Under the pieces are notes generated by a model that searched no databases, was not told the origin of the DNA, and saw only the letters and a program-made list of their open reading frames with translations. Of a DNA stretch of 64,000 nucleotides, positions 24,718 to 33,889 are shown piece after piece. The stretch is from contig CATOTJ020000001.1 in assembly GCA_951813525.2 (NCBI GenBank), positions 1 through 64,000 on the forward strand, read 5' to 3'. This DNA comes from Thermohalobaculum sp951813525 (lineage in GTDB: Bacteria; Pseudomonadota; Alphaproteobacteria; Rhodobacterales; Rhodobacteraceae). Numbering within the stretch: the stretch's first letter is position 1; every line of letters begins with the position of its first letter. Made by a program: the position numbers and the translations under genes.

Positions 24718-25508
24718 GCGTCTTTTCCCGGATTCAATCACCAAAAGATGGATCGGCCTGGGTGACGGGGGCTTCGTCCGGTATCGGCCGCGCAGTCACT
24801 CTTGAACTGGTCCGGCGCGGTTGGACGGTTTATGCGACGGCAAGGCGGGTCGACGTTTTGGAAACTCTGGCAGCAGATGCCGCCGGTCCCGGCCGCGTGG
24901 TCCCTGTCCCGGGCGATGTTACAGATCCGGTCAGTATGACAGATGCAGTCGGCCAGATCACGTCCCAAGGTCCGCTTGCGCTGGTGATCCTGAATGCAGG
25001 GATCTATTCGCCGATGCGCGCGCAAACCTTCTCGGCGCAAAACGCCCGGGCCATGTTCGATGTGAACTTGTCCGGCGTTGCCAACGGATTGGAGCCGGTT
25101 CTGCAGCACATGATCGAACGCGGCGATGGGCACATTGCACTGGTCGCCTCGGTCGCCGGATATCGTGGCCTGCCCAACGCAGCAGCCTATTCGGCGACAA
25201 AGGCCGGGCTGATTGCCATGGCCGAGGCCCTTGCCATGGATCTGGTCGATCTGGGGGTGCGCATATCAGTCGTCAATCCGGGCTTTGTCGAAACCGACGC
25301 GACAGCGGTCAACGAATTCGAAATGCCCATGCTGTTGCAACCCGGCGATGCGGCGCGGCGTCTGGTCAACGGATTGGCGAAACCGGGGTTCGAAATCCGG
25401 TTTCCATGGGCCTTTGCGCTGATCCTGAGGGCGGTCGGCTTGCTGCCGAACCGCGCCTATATCTGGGTCGTGCGCAAGGCGTTGGGGTGGGACAGGATGG
25501 GCCCATGA
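24714..25508 (+). CDS. SDR family oxidoreductase
   Basis: A short-chain dehydrogenase of about 264 residues: TGASSGIG (about 19-26), LNAG near 98, catalytic Ser in LVASVAG near 145, YSATK near 158. The residue after the second strand is Arg (TARRVD), which favours NADP(H). A C-terminal amphipathic extension (WAFALILRAVGLLPNRAYIW) may associate with membrane. The start is a TTG that overlaps the DUF6134 stop (TTGA); another TTG lies 12 bases upstream. Its place behind the ChrR-like gene recalls the short-chain dehydrogenase genes of RpoE/ChrR regulons. Confidence 0.82.
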   Translation: MSVFSRIQSPKDGSAWVTGASSGIGRAVTLELVRRGWTVYATARRVDVLETLAADAAGPGRVVPVPGDVTDPVSMTDAVGQITSQGPLALVILNAGIYSPMRAQTFSAQNARAMFDVNLSGVANGLEPVLQHMIERGDGHIALVASVAGYRGLPNAAAYSATKAGLIAMAEALAMDLVDLGVRISVVNPGFVETDATAVNEFEMPMLLQPGDAARRLVNGLAKPGFEIRFPWAFALILRAVGLLPNRAYIWVVRKALGWDRMGP

Positions 25509-25562
25509 CGGATGCTGGGCGCAGGCGTGAACCCGGCCCGGTTGGGCTGCCTAGGTGGCGCG

Positions 25563-27923
25563 CTAACCCTGCACCAGCCGGGCTGCGAGGCGCCGCCCAG
25601 GCGTCATGCGATCAGCCGTTTGGACGATGGCGGCAGCGTCGATTTCGAAATGGCGATGCAGATCGCCCACTGTTCCAGTCTGGCCGAAATGCTCCACGCC
25701 TAACGGGACGGTTCGGTGGCCCATCACGCCGCCCAGCCAGCCCAGCGTCGCAGGGTGTCCGTCGATCACGGTGATCAGCAGGCAATGCGGTGGAAGAGAC
25801 GCCAGCATCTTCTCGGCATGTGAGACGGCTTCGGCGCCATGGCGCCGTGCGCGTTGCGCCGCGGTCCACCCTGCGTTCAGGCGGTCGGCGGATGTGATCG
25901 CCATAACCCCGATATCGCGCCGGTCTGTGCCGATTACTCCCGCAGCTTCGATTGCGGCCGGGGCGACGGCGCCCTGATAGGCGATGACGACCTCTGCGTT
26001 CGGGCCGGGTTCGCGCATCCAATACGCACCGGCGATAACATCTTCGCGTAGAGCATCGGTCATCTGGCGCTGCGGCTGCGCGATGGGCCGGGTCGAGAGG
26101 CGCAGATAAACCGAGCCGCCGGTCTCCTCGCGTTCCCACCCGTCGCGCGACGCGCGGCCATCGCGTTGCAAATAGTCAAAAGACCAATTCATAATTTGCG
26201 CCAATTCGTCCGCGAACGCGGGCTCGAAACTGGCCAGCCCGTCCTGGGACATGCCGACCAGTGGTGTTCCGACGGACTGATGCGCCCCGCCTTCCGGCGC
26301 CAATGTTACACCCGAAGGTGTGCCCGCCAGCAGGAAGCGGGCATCCTGATAGCAGGCATAATTCAGCGCATCGAGGCCGCGGTTGACGAAGGGGTCATAG
26401 ACCGTTCCAACCGGGATAAGGCGCTCGCCGAACAGCGAGTGCGAGAGCCCTGCCGCGCCCAGAAGCAAGAACAGGTTCATTTCGGCGATGCCCAGTTCAA
26501 TGTGCTGGCCGTTCGGGCTGAACCGCCATTTCTGGGCTGACGGAATGCGTTCATCGCGGAACGTGTCGGCCTGCTCGTCCCGTGCCCACAGGCCCCGCCT
26601 GTTCACGAAGCCGCCCAGATTGGTCGAGACGGTGACATCCGGAGAGGTCGTGACAATCCGGCGCGAGAGTGCGCTGTCGCCGCGGGCGATCTCGTCCAGG
26701 ACCTTACCAAAGGCGGCCTGGGTCGAAATTTCTGCATCCTGCAGCGCGACGGCCCCTGGCGCCGGCAGGACATTGGCGCTGTGTCGGCGGGTGCCGCCGG
26801 AAAAGAACGGGATCGTCTCCAGCCAGGCCTGAAAGGCGCCGGGGTTATCCACCGCGGCCATCTTGTCCCATTCGGTCCCGTCGGCGATGCCCATTCCGGC
26901 CTGAAATTCGGCCATTTGGGATTTGGTCATCAGACCCGCGTGGTTGTCCTTGTGCCCTGCCAGCGGAGTGCCCCAACCCTTGATCGTATAGGCCAGAAAA
27001 CAGGTTGGCCGGTCGTGATCGACCGAATTGAACGCCTCGGCCAGCGTCTCGACGCAATGGCCGCCCAAATTTGACATCAGATCAGCCAGTTCCGCGTCAG
27101 TGCGCCGATCCAACAACGCCGTCACTTGGCCCTGATCGCCGATGTCATTCATCAGGCGTTCGCGCCAGGCAGCGCCGCCTTGAAACGTCAGGGCGGAATA
27201 AAGTTGGTTCGGACAGGTGTCGATCCAGTCGCGCAGGCTGTCGCCGCCGGGTTCCGTGAACGCTGCGCTTTGCTGGGCGCCGTGCTTGATGCGCACGACA
27301 TCCCAGCCGAATGCTTCGAAAATGGACTCGATGCGCTGCCAAAGCCCTTCACGCACCACGCCGTCCAGCGACTGGCGGTTATAGTCAATGATCCACCACG
27401 TATTGCGCAAATCATGTTTCCAACCCTCTTGCAGGGCCTCGTAGATATTGCCTTCGTCTAACTCGGCGTCGCCGACCAATGCGATCATGCGGCCAAGCTG
27501 GCGGTCGCCGAAGGCGTGCGTTTGCAAAAAATCCTGGACCAGCGAGGCGAAGGCGGTGATGGCCACGCCCAGCCCGACCGACCCGGTCGAGAAATCGACA
27601 TCGTCGGTGTCCTTGGTCCGGCTGGGATAGGATTGCGCACCGCCAAAGCCCCTGAAATTCTGAATGTTTTCAAGGGACTGGTTGCCCATCAGGTACTGCA
27701 TGGCGTGAAAGACAGGCGATGCGTGCGGTTTGACGGCGACCCGGTCCTGCGGGCGCAGCGCGCCATAATAGAGAGCCGTCATGATCGAAACCATCGAAGC
27801 GCACGAAGCCTGATGGCCGCCCACCTTCACCGCGTCGCCCGGGCGCAGATGGTTCGCGTTGTGGATCATCCAGCACGCCAGCCAAAGAAGACGCTGTTCG
27901 GCGGTTTTCAGGTGATTGGTCAT
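25563..27923 (-). CDS. Transketolase-like / homodimeric 2-oxoacid dehydrogenase E1 (AceE/MdeB type)
   Basis: A 786-residue thiamine-diphosphate enzyme. The TPP/Mg motif is GDAELDEGNIYEA...IIDYNRQSLDG (about 165-200), as in AceE-type E1 proteins. GHQAS near 40 and the pyrimidine-domain ELGIAEMNLFLLLGAAG near 495 fit the same family. It is about 100 residues shorter than AceE. It may decarboxylate pyruvate or 2-oxobutyrate; no E2 or E3 gene is adjacent. It is divergent from an Lrp/AsnC regulator, the same pairing as Pseudomonas mdeB with the Lrp-type gene mdeR. The ATG at 27923 is chosen; the 28 upstream codons are not family-like. Confidence 0.85.
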   Translation of the reverse strand: MTNHLKTAEQRLLWLACWMIHNANHLRPGDAVKVGGHQASCASMVSIMTALYYGALRPQDRVAVKPHASPVFHAMQYLMGNQSLENIQNFRGFGGAQSYPSRTKDTDDVDFSTGSVGLGVAITAFASLVQDFLQTHAFGDRQLGRMIALVGDAELDEGNIYEALQEGWKHDLRNTWWIIDYNRQSLDGVVREGLWQRIESIFEAFGWDVVRIKHGAQQSAAFTEPGGDSLRDWIDTCPNQLYSALTFQGGAAWRERLMNDIGDQGQVTALLDRRTDAELADLMSNLGGHCVETLAEAFNSVDHDRPTCFLAYTIKGWGTPLAGHKDNHAGLMTKSQMAEFQAGMGIADGTEWDKMAAVDNPGAFQAWLETIPFFSGGTRRHSANVLPAPGAVALQDAEISTQAAFGKVLDEIARGDSALSRRIVTTSPDVTVSTNLGGFVNRRGLWARDEQADTFRDERIPSAQKWRFSPNGQHIELGIAEMNLFLLLGAAGLSHSLFGERLIPVGTVYDPFVNRGLDALNYACYQDARFLLAGTPSGVTLAPEGGAHQSVGTPLVGMSQDGLASFEPAFADELAQIMNWSFDYLQRDGRASRDGWEREETGGSVYLRLSTRPIAQPQRQMTDALREDVIAGAYWMREPGPNAEVVIAYQGAVAPAAIEAAGVIGTDRRDIGVMAITSADRLNAGWTAAQRARRHGAEAVSHAEKMLASLPPHCLLITVIDGHPATLGWLGGVMGHRTVPLGVEHFGQTGTVGDLHRHFEIDAAAIVQTADRMTPGRRLAARLVQG

Positions 27924-28045
27924 GGGATCCCGCGGGCGCTGCTGTCCAAATTCCTGGCAGAGTATAGGCAATACCGCGCGGCGTTCGATTGCGAAATATG
28001 GCTTCACAAGGTACAGCTTTGGCAGAATCTGCTAAGGAATGAGAA

Positions 28046-28501
28046 ATGGACGCAATTGATCGCAAGATTGTGCGAATCCTGCAACGGGATGGCCGAATAT
28101 CCAATCAGGACCTGGCTGAACGGGTCGGGCTGTCGCCGTCGCCTTGTCTGCGCAGGGTCAAAGCCTTGGAGGCGGATGGGGTTCTAAAAGGCTATGCCGC
28201 CATTGTGGATCAAGAGAAATACGGCTTGCCGATCGACGTTTTTGTCTCAATTTCCCTGGAAAATCAACGCGATGAGGCGTTGGAGGCGTTCGAGAAGGCC
28301 ATCCGGCGGCTGGACGAGGTGATGGAATGCTATCTGATGACCGGTTCGCGGGACTATCTGTTGCGTGTGGTTTGCGATGGGCTGAAATCCTACGAACGCT
28401 TCACGCGCGAACACTTGGCGCGGTTGCCCGGGATACGGTCAATCGAGTCGAGTTTCGCGTTGGGACGGGTAAAGGGTGGCAGTGCGCTACCTGGCCTGTG
28501 A
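28046..28501 (+). CDS. Lrp/AsnC family transcriptional regulator
   Basis: A 151-residue regulator: N-terminal HTH (MDAIDRKIVRILQRDGRISNQDLAERVGLS, residues 1-60) and a C-terminal RAM effector domain (about 68-145) with the GSRDYLLRV core. It is divergent from the AceE-like E1 gene with 122 bases between starts, so an amino-acid-responsive control of that gene is likely. The start is the only ATG that gives a normal N-terminus. Confidence 0.93.
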   Translation: MDAIDRKIVRILQRDGRISNQDLAERVGLSPSPCLRRVKALEADGVLKGYAAIVDQEKYGLPIDVFVSISLENQRDEALEAFEKAIRRLDEVMECYLMTGSRDYLLRVVCDGLKSYERFTREHLARLPGIRSIESSFALGRVKGGSALPGL

Positions 28502-28602
28502 AGCATAGAACCCCCGCACCAGATACGCCTCTGGCCCGAAGCTTTTTTTGGCGCGCTCCGCGCAAATTGCGATAGAGTTCCAGCGATGGCTGGCCAGAGG
28601 GG

Positions 28603-31600
28603 ATGACCGGCGCGATGGATGGCACAGAGCAAGACGCGTCGCACAGCCTGGAGCAAGTGCGCGGCCGCGAGGCAGCGCTGCGCGAAATCCTGCAGGTCAT
28701 CAGCGAATGCCGCGATGATGAGCGGCCGGTCTTCGATGCGATCCTGAAGAATGCCACGCTGTTGTGCGACGCCCCGCTCGCTTATTTGGCCATGACAACC
28801 GAGGACCGCGCCCATGTGGTTTCGCCAGCCCGCCGGGGTGCCTTCGCAAACTTCGGTAAGACGCTGGACAATTTGCGTGTGCCGCTGAGCCGGTCGCCGC
28901 TTGCGCTGGCGCGGGCGATCAACGAATGCCGGGTCTTTCGCCTCGATGACATTGCCGATGATGACCTCTACCGGTCCGGTAATCCCGATCGGGTCTCGAT
29001 GGTCGAAGACGAGGGCGCGCGCAGCCTTCTGGTCGTGCCGCTTGTCAGGGGCGGCCTCGGCATCGGATCGATCACTTTGTACCGCCGTGATGTCGCGCCT
29101 TTCTCGGACGACGACGTCGCGTTGGTCGAGGCGTTTGCCGCCCAGGCCGTGATCGCGATCGATAACGTCCGCCAGTTCCGCGAATTGCAGACCCGGTTGG
29201 AACGCGAGGCCACCAGCCGCGAGATTCTGGGTGTCATCAGCCAAAGCAGGGATGACGGGCAGCCAGCCTATGAAGCGATATGTGCAAGTGCGGCAAGGCT
29301 TTGCAATGCAACGCGTGCCGGGCTCCACATCGTTAATGACGCCGGTACCGATGTCACGTTTGCTGCGAATTGGGGTGGACTGCACAGCGCTTTTGTTCCC
29401 GGAGAATTTGTTTATCCGTTGGACAGCGACAGCCATGTACCGATTTCAATCCGCGACCAGACGGTTACTCATATCGTCGATCTAGCCGAAGATCCGCGGT
29501 ATAAAGAAGGGCGCCCCACCCACCGCAAGATTGTTGACGAAGAAGGGTTTCGGACACTGCTGTCCGTGCCGCTGATCGGGCACGGCCGAGCCCTTGGCGC
29601 GATTGCGTTCTGGCGCACCGAATCTCTGGCCTTCTCCGAAGACGAAATTGCGCTGGCCCGCAGCTTCGCCGCCCAGGCCGTTATCGCCATCGAGAACGTT
29701 CAGCAGTTCCGCGAACTACAGGCCCGGCTGGAACGCGAGGCGGCGACGCGGGAGATCCTGCAGGTTATCAGCAGGTCCCGCGAGGATTATCGCGAAGCCT
29801 TCGAACGTGTCGTCGACCGAGCGCAATCTTTGACCGGTGTGAAAGCGGCCTGGTTGTTCCTGCAGTCGGAAGACGGGCAGACCTTGCACTTCGTTGCCCA
29901 AAAAGGCGCAAGTGATTTTGTCGTCGAGCTGTTCCAGAAAAACCCGCCGAGGGTGGATGACCCCGATGGTGCGATAGGCACGTCAGTGCGCACAGCGACT
30001 ACGATTCAGGTCGAAGATATCAGGCAGACACAGCGCTACCGGGACAGATCGATGAACCGGCGCAAGGCCGCGGATGCAGATGGCATTCGCTCGACGTTGC
30101 ATGTGCCACTGGTGGTCGGCGATGATTGTGTTGGCACCCTTGCGCTGCACCGCCAGGAGGTCGGCGCATTTTCGGATGATATCGTTCTTCTTGTCGAAAA
30201 CTTCGCCCGGCAGGCAGCGATCGCTTTGGAGAACGCCCGCCAGTTCCGCGAGTTGCAGACGCGGCTGGAACGCGAGGCGGCGAGCGGTGAGATCCTGACG
30301 GTCATCAGTCAGAGCCGCGATGACGAGCTGCCGGTTTTCAAAACCATTCTCGAAAACGCGCTGCGGCTGTGCGATGCCGACATGGCTGTCGTGAACGCGG
30401 CGAATGACGCCATGACAGAGGTTGGGTATGCAGCAGGGATTAACTCGAACGGGCCTGTGTTCCAACCAAGCCGCAATAGCTGGCCCATTGATAGCGAAAT
30501 GTTCGTGTGCAGGGCGATCAAGGAAAACCGAACCTTCCATACGACCGATCTGAAGGACACCGATCTCTACCGCTCTGGCGATCCCACCCGGCGCAATCTG
30601 GTGGACGATGAGGGAATGCGTATCCAACTGGTCCTGCCACTTAGGCAGGGCGACAAAGCGATCGCCGCGTTTTCGCTCTACCGCCGTAAGGTGCAGCCGT
30701 TCTCGGATAGCGAGATCGCTTTGCTGGAGACCTTCGCAGCACAGGCTGTCATCGCCATCGAAAATGTCCGCCAGTTCCGCGATTTGCAGATCCGGCTGGA
30801 GCGCGAGGCGGCGTCGCGTGACATTCTGGAAGTCATCAGCCAAAGCCGCGATGACGAAACGCCGGTTTTCGACGCATTGCTGCGCAACGCGGCCCGGCTT
30901 TGTAAGGCCGAGAATGCCGGATTGGTTTTGGTGGCCGATGATGAAACCCATTTCAGCGTGGCCGCGACGCTGCTGCCGCAGGCTGGATTTGTCCCGGGCG
31001 AGACGCTCTATCCGCTGGATCTGGATCTTGGGGCGGCAAACTGTATGCGCGAAGCCCGGATTATCCACCGCCGCGATGTCCGGGAGGTTCTGGAAGACAA
31101 AAGCAAAAGCGATTTGTCTGTATCGGCAACCAAGCTGTTGGTCGATGAAGGCGTGCGGACGACCCTTTGGGTGCCGCTGCGACGTGGCGGCGTCGTCATC
31201 GGAAGCTTTGGCCTTTACCGCCACGAGGTCCGCGAATTTGTAGATGACGAGATTGCTCTGGTCGAAACCTTTGCCGCGCAGGCCGTCATCGCCATCGAGA
31301 ACGTGCGCCAGTTCCGTGAGCTGCAGACCCGGTTGGAACGCGAGGCCGCGAGCCGCGAGATCCTGGAGGTCATCAGCCAAAGCCGGGACGATGCGAAGCC
31401 GGTCTTTGAAATCCTTCTTGGAACCGCACAACGGCTTTGTAATTCGTCACACGGTGCGATTGTTCTTGGCGAGGCAGATGGTGAGCCACAGGTTCTGGGT
31501 GCGCATACCAGTGGTCTGGATGAAATTGAAGAGCGGTACGAAAACGGTGATTTTCCGATGGACCCGCAACAATCGCTTGCGGCGAAAGCAATTGTTGATC

Positions 31601-33657
31601 GAAAGACGCTTCACTTTGCCGACCTGAAGGAAAGCGAACCCTACCAAAGTATGCTGCCGATCGCGGTCAGGATGGTCGAGGATGAGGGTATCTGTTCGAG
31701 CCTTTACGTTCCGCTGATCTCAAACGGGGTTGGAATTGGCTGTCTCAATCTTCATCGCCGAGAGCAGCGGGGCTATTCGGTTGATGAGATCGCCCTGGTC
31801 GAAACCTTCGCGGCGCAGGCGGTGATCGCGATCGAGAACGTTCGCCAGTTCCGCGAGTTGCAAACCCGGTTGGAACGTGAGGCCGCGAGCCGCGACGTGT
31901 TGCAGGTCATCAGTCAATCGCGCGATGATGAGGGCCCGGTTTTTGACGTGATCCTCGAAAACGCGGCGCGGCTTTGCCGGTCGCCGCATGCGGGTCTTCA
32001 TCTAGTGGACGATGCCCGCGAGAACTGGGTGTTAACTTCTATTTGGGCTGATCAGGACCGGGAAGACGCGATTGGCCGAAGCTTCCGACTTGATGCGCCG
32101 CTTCCCGCGTCGCGTGCGATCATGGAACGGCGCTGTGTGCAGGTGGCCGACCTTACCGATCATGATCTTTACCGACAACGCGACCCGATGTGGGTCCACC
32201 TTGTCGAGCAACGGGGCATGCGCACGCTGATGGCCGTGCCCCTGATGCAGGGAGATGAGGCGATCGGATCCATCTCGATGTATCGGCGTGAGGTCGAGCC
32301 GTTTCGAGAGGACGAGATTGAACTGGTCAAGACTTTCACCGCGCAGGCGGTTATTGCGATCGAGAATGTCCGTCAGTTCCGTGAGTTGCAGACCCGGCTT
32401 GAGCGGGAGAAGGCGACCGGAGAGGTCTTGTCGATCATCAGCCAAAGCCGAGATGTTGAGCAGCCGGTCTTCGATGCGATACTCGAAAGCTCGGCACGGC
32501 TGTGTAACTCGCCAACGGCCAGCCTGTTTCTGCTGGACAAGGAACGCGAGGCGCTGGTCTATCGCAGCCAATGGGGCGAACCATTCTCTGCCTTCGAGGT
32601 TGGCGTTTCGACCTTCCCGATGAGTCTGGACATCAAGCCGGTGCAAGCGGTTCGGGATGGTCGAACCTATCACGTCGCCGACATCGCCGAGGCCGATACT
32701 TATCTGAACGCGGACCCCGTCGCAGTGAAGTCCGTCGACGATGAAGGTATCCGCACCCTGCTTTCCGTTCCCTTGATGCTGGGTCCTGATGGCATCGGGT
32801 GCATCAACCTGGTTCGACGGGAAGTGAAGCCGTTCGATGACCGCCAGATTGAACTGGTAAAAACATTTGCCGCCCAGGCCGTCATCGCCATCGAGAACGT
32901 GCGCCAGTTCAAGGCATTGGAGTCGCGCACCGAGGAGGTGCAGGCGCTGAATTCCGGGTTGGAAGCCCGCGTCGAGGAACAGGTCGGCGAGATCGAGCGG
33001 ATGGGCAAGCTGAAGAGCTTTCTGCCGTCCGCCGTGGCCGATGCGGTCGTGTCTTCGGGGTCCGAGGATATGCTGAAAAGCCACCGGGCCCTTTTGGGCA
33101 TTCTGTTCTGCGATATCAGGGGCTTTACGGCGTTCTGCGAAACGGCGGAACCCGAGGAGACGATGGCCGTTTTGCAAACCTATCACCAGGAGATGGGGCG
33201 CCTGATCGCCCAGCATAACGGCGGCGTCGATCACCGGATGGGCGACGGCATCATGGTGCTGTTCAACGATCCGCTGCCTTGCGAAGACCCGGCGGGCGAT
33301 GCGGTCAGGTTGGCCATGGCGATGCGCGAGAAGATGGTCGAGCTTTGCAAGGAATGGAAAAAGCTGGGGCATCGGTTGGGGTTTGGTGTCGGTGTGTCGC
33401 TGGGATACGCGACTGTGGGCATGGTCGGGTACGAAGGACGCGCAGATTACACCGCGTCGGGCACGGCGGTGAACCTGGCGGCGCGCCTGTGCGACAAGGC
33501 CGGGGACGGCGAGATATTGTTGAGCCCGCGGGCTGCGATCGCGGTCGAAGATGAGGTGACGCTGGAGCCGGGCGACGCCCTGGAACTCAAAGGGTTAGCG
33601 GCCCCGGTTGAAGTCATGAAAGCCGTTTCGCTGCGGTCCGACGGATCGGCGGCCTAG
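28603..33657 (+). CDS. Giant octa-GAF class III nucleotide cyclase
   Basis: A soluble protein of 1684 residues: eight GAF domains in tandem (about 20-1440) followed by a class III cyclase catalytic domain (about 1495-1650). Each GAF unit ends with VIAIENVRQFRELQTRLERE, a coiled linker, and the next begins EILEVISQSRDD. The linkers start near residues 190, 368, 547, 724, 903, 1082, 1258 and 1435, a period of 176-179. In the cyclase, metal-binding Asp are in LFCDIRGFT and MGDGIMVLF, and the transition-state Asn and Arg are in VNLAARL. The Lys that reads adenine appears to be His, and the paired Asp is Thr, as in class IIIb. There is no signal peptide or membrane segment. The product is probably cAMP. 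ATG 28615 is an alternative start. An Lrp gene precedes it. Confidence 0.93.
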   Translation: MTGAMDGTEQDASHSLEQVRGREAALREILQVISECRDDERPVFDAILKNATLLCDAPLAYLAMTTEDRAHVVSPARRGAFANFGKTLDNLRVPLSRSPLALARAINECRVFRLDDIADDDLYRSGNPDRVSMVEDEGARSLLVVPLVRGGLGIGSITLYRRDVAPFSDDDVALVEAFAAQAVIAIDNVRQFRELQTRLEREATSREILGVISQSRDDGQPAYEAICASAARLCNATRAGLHIVNDAGTDVTFAANWGGLHSAFVPGEFVYPLDSDSHVPISIRDQTVTHIVDLAEDPRYKEGRPTHRKIVDEEGFRTLLSVPLIGHGRALGAIAFWRTESLAFSEDEIALARSFAAQAVIAIENVQQFRELQARLEREAATREILQVISRSREDYREAFERVVDRAQSLTGVKAAWLFLQSEDGQTLHFVAQKGASDFVVELFQKNPPRVDDPDGAIGTSVRTATTIQVEDIRQTQRYRDRSMNRRKAADADGIRSTLHVPLVVGDDCVGTLALHRQEVGAFSDDIVLLVENFARQAAIALENARQFRELQTRLEREAASGEILTVISQSRDDELPVFKTILENALRLCDADMAVVNAANDAMTEVGYAAGINSNGPVFQPSRNSWPIDSEMFVCRAIKENRTFHTTDLKDTDLYRSGDPTRRNLVDDEGMRIQLVLPLRQGDKAIAAFSLYRRKVQPFSDSEIALLETFAAQAVIAIENVRQFRDLQIRLEREAASRDILEVISQSRDDETPVFDALLRNAARLCKAENAGLVLVADDETHFSVAATLLPQAGFVPGETLYPLDLDLGAANCMREARIIHRRDVREVLEDKSKSDLSVSATKLLVDEGVRTTLWVPLRRGGVVIGSFGLYRHEVREFVDDEIALVETFAAQAVIAIENVRQFRELQTRLEREAASREILEVISQSRDDAKPVFEILLGTAQRLCNSSHGAIVLGEADGEPQVLGAHTSGLDEIEERYENGDFPMDPQQSLAAKAIVDRKTLHFADLKESEPYQSMLPIAVRMVEDEGICSSLYVPLISNGVGIGCLNLHRREQRGYSVDEIALVETFAAQAVIAIENVRQFRELQTRLEREAASRDVLQVISQSRDDEGPVFDVILENAARLCRSPHAGLHLVDDARENWVLTSIWADQDREDAIGRSFRLDAPLPASRAIMERRCVQVADLTDHDLYRQRDPMWVHLVEQRGMRTLMAVPLMQGDEAIGSISMYRREVEPFREDEIELVKTFTAQAVIAIENVRQFRELQTRLEREKATGEVLSIISQSRDVEQPVFDAILESSARLCNSPTASLFLLDKEREALVYRSQWGEPFSAFEVGVSTFPMSLDIKPVQAVRDGRTYHVADIAEADTYLNADPVAVKSVDDEGIRTLLSVPLMLGPDGIGCINLVRREVKPFDDRQIELVKTFAAQAVIAIENVRQFKALESRTEEVQALNSGLEARVEEQVGEIERMGKLKSFLPSAVADAVVSSGSEDMLKSHRALLGILFCDIRGFTAFCETAEPEETMAVLQTYHQEMGRLIAQHNGGVDHRMGDGIMVLFNDPLPCEDPAGDAVRLAMAMREKMVELCKEWKKLGHRLGFGVGVSLGYATVGMVGYEGRADYTASGTAVNLAARLCDKAGDGEILLSPRAAIAVEDEVTLEPGDALELKGLAAPVEVMKAVSLRSDGSAA
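28660..32945 (+). repeat. Eight-fold internal repeat encoding GAF units
   Basis: Units of about 535 bases. The junctions are most conserved at DNA level: the stretch encoding VIAIENVRQF is identical over more than 30 bases between the copies near 31282 and 32881 and nearly so in others. This makes the gene prone to unit gain or loss by recombination and to assembly errors. Confidence 0.8.
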
Positions 33658-33889
33658 GCCGGGTTGGCGCCATTCGCGCCGTGCAGCCGTGCCATGCGAG
33701 CAGCATTGATTGCGGGAAGTTTAGAGCCGGGCGCAATCCTATCGCCGCGTTCGGTCCACGCGGCGTTTCCAGCGGACCCCCGCAATGCCCGCAACGACGT
33801 GTGGCCGCAATGGCTGGGTGCATATATCGCCCTATCTGGTGCTGCGCCGCGTGATGAGCCGCGTCTTGGGATGGGCCTGCAGATCCGCC

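Noticed and set aside
29983..33372. Two antisense open frames of 482 and 446 residues over the octa-GAF gene
   Set aside because: They repeat with the same period as the GAF units and arise from codon bias in repeated DNA.
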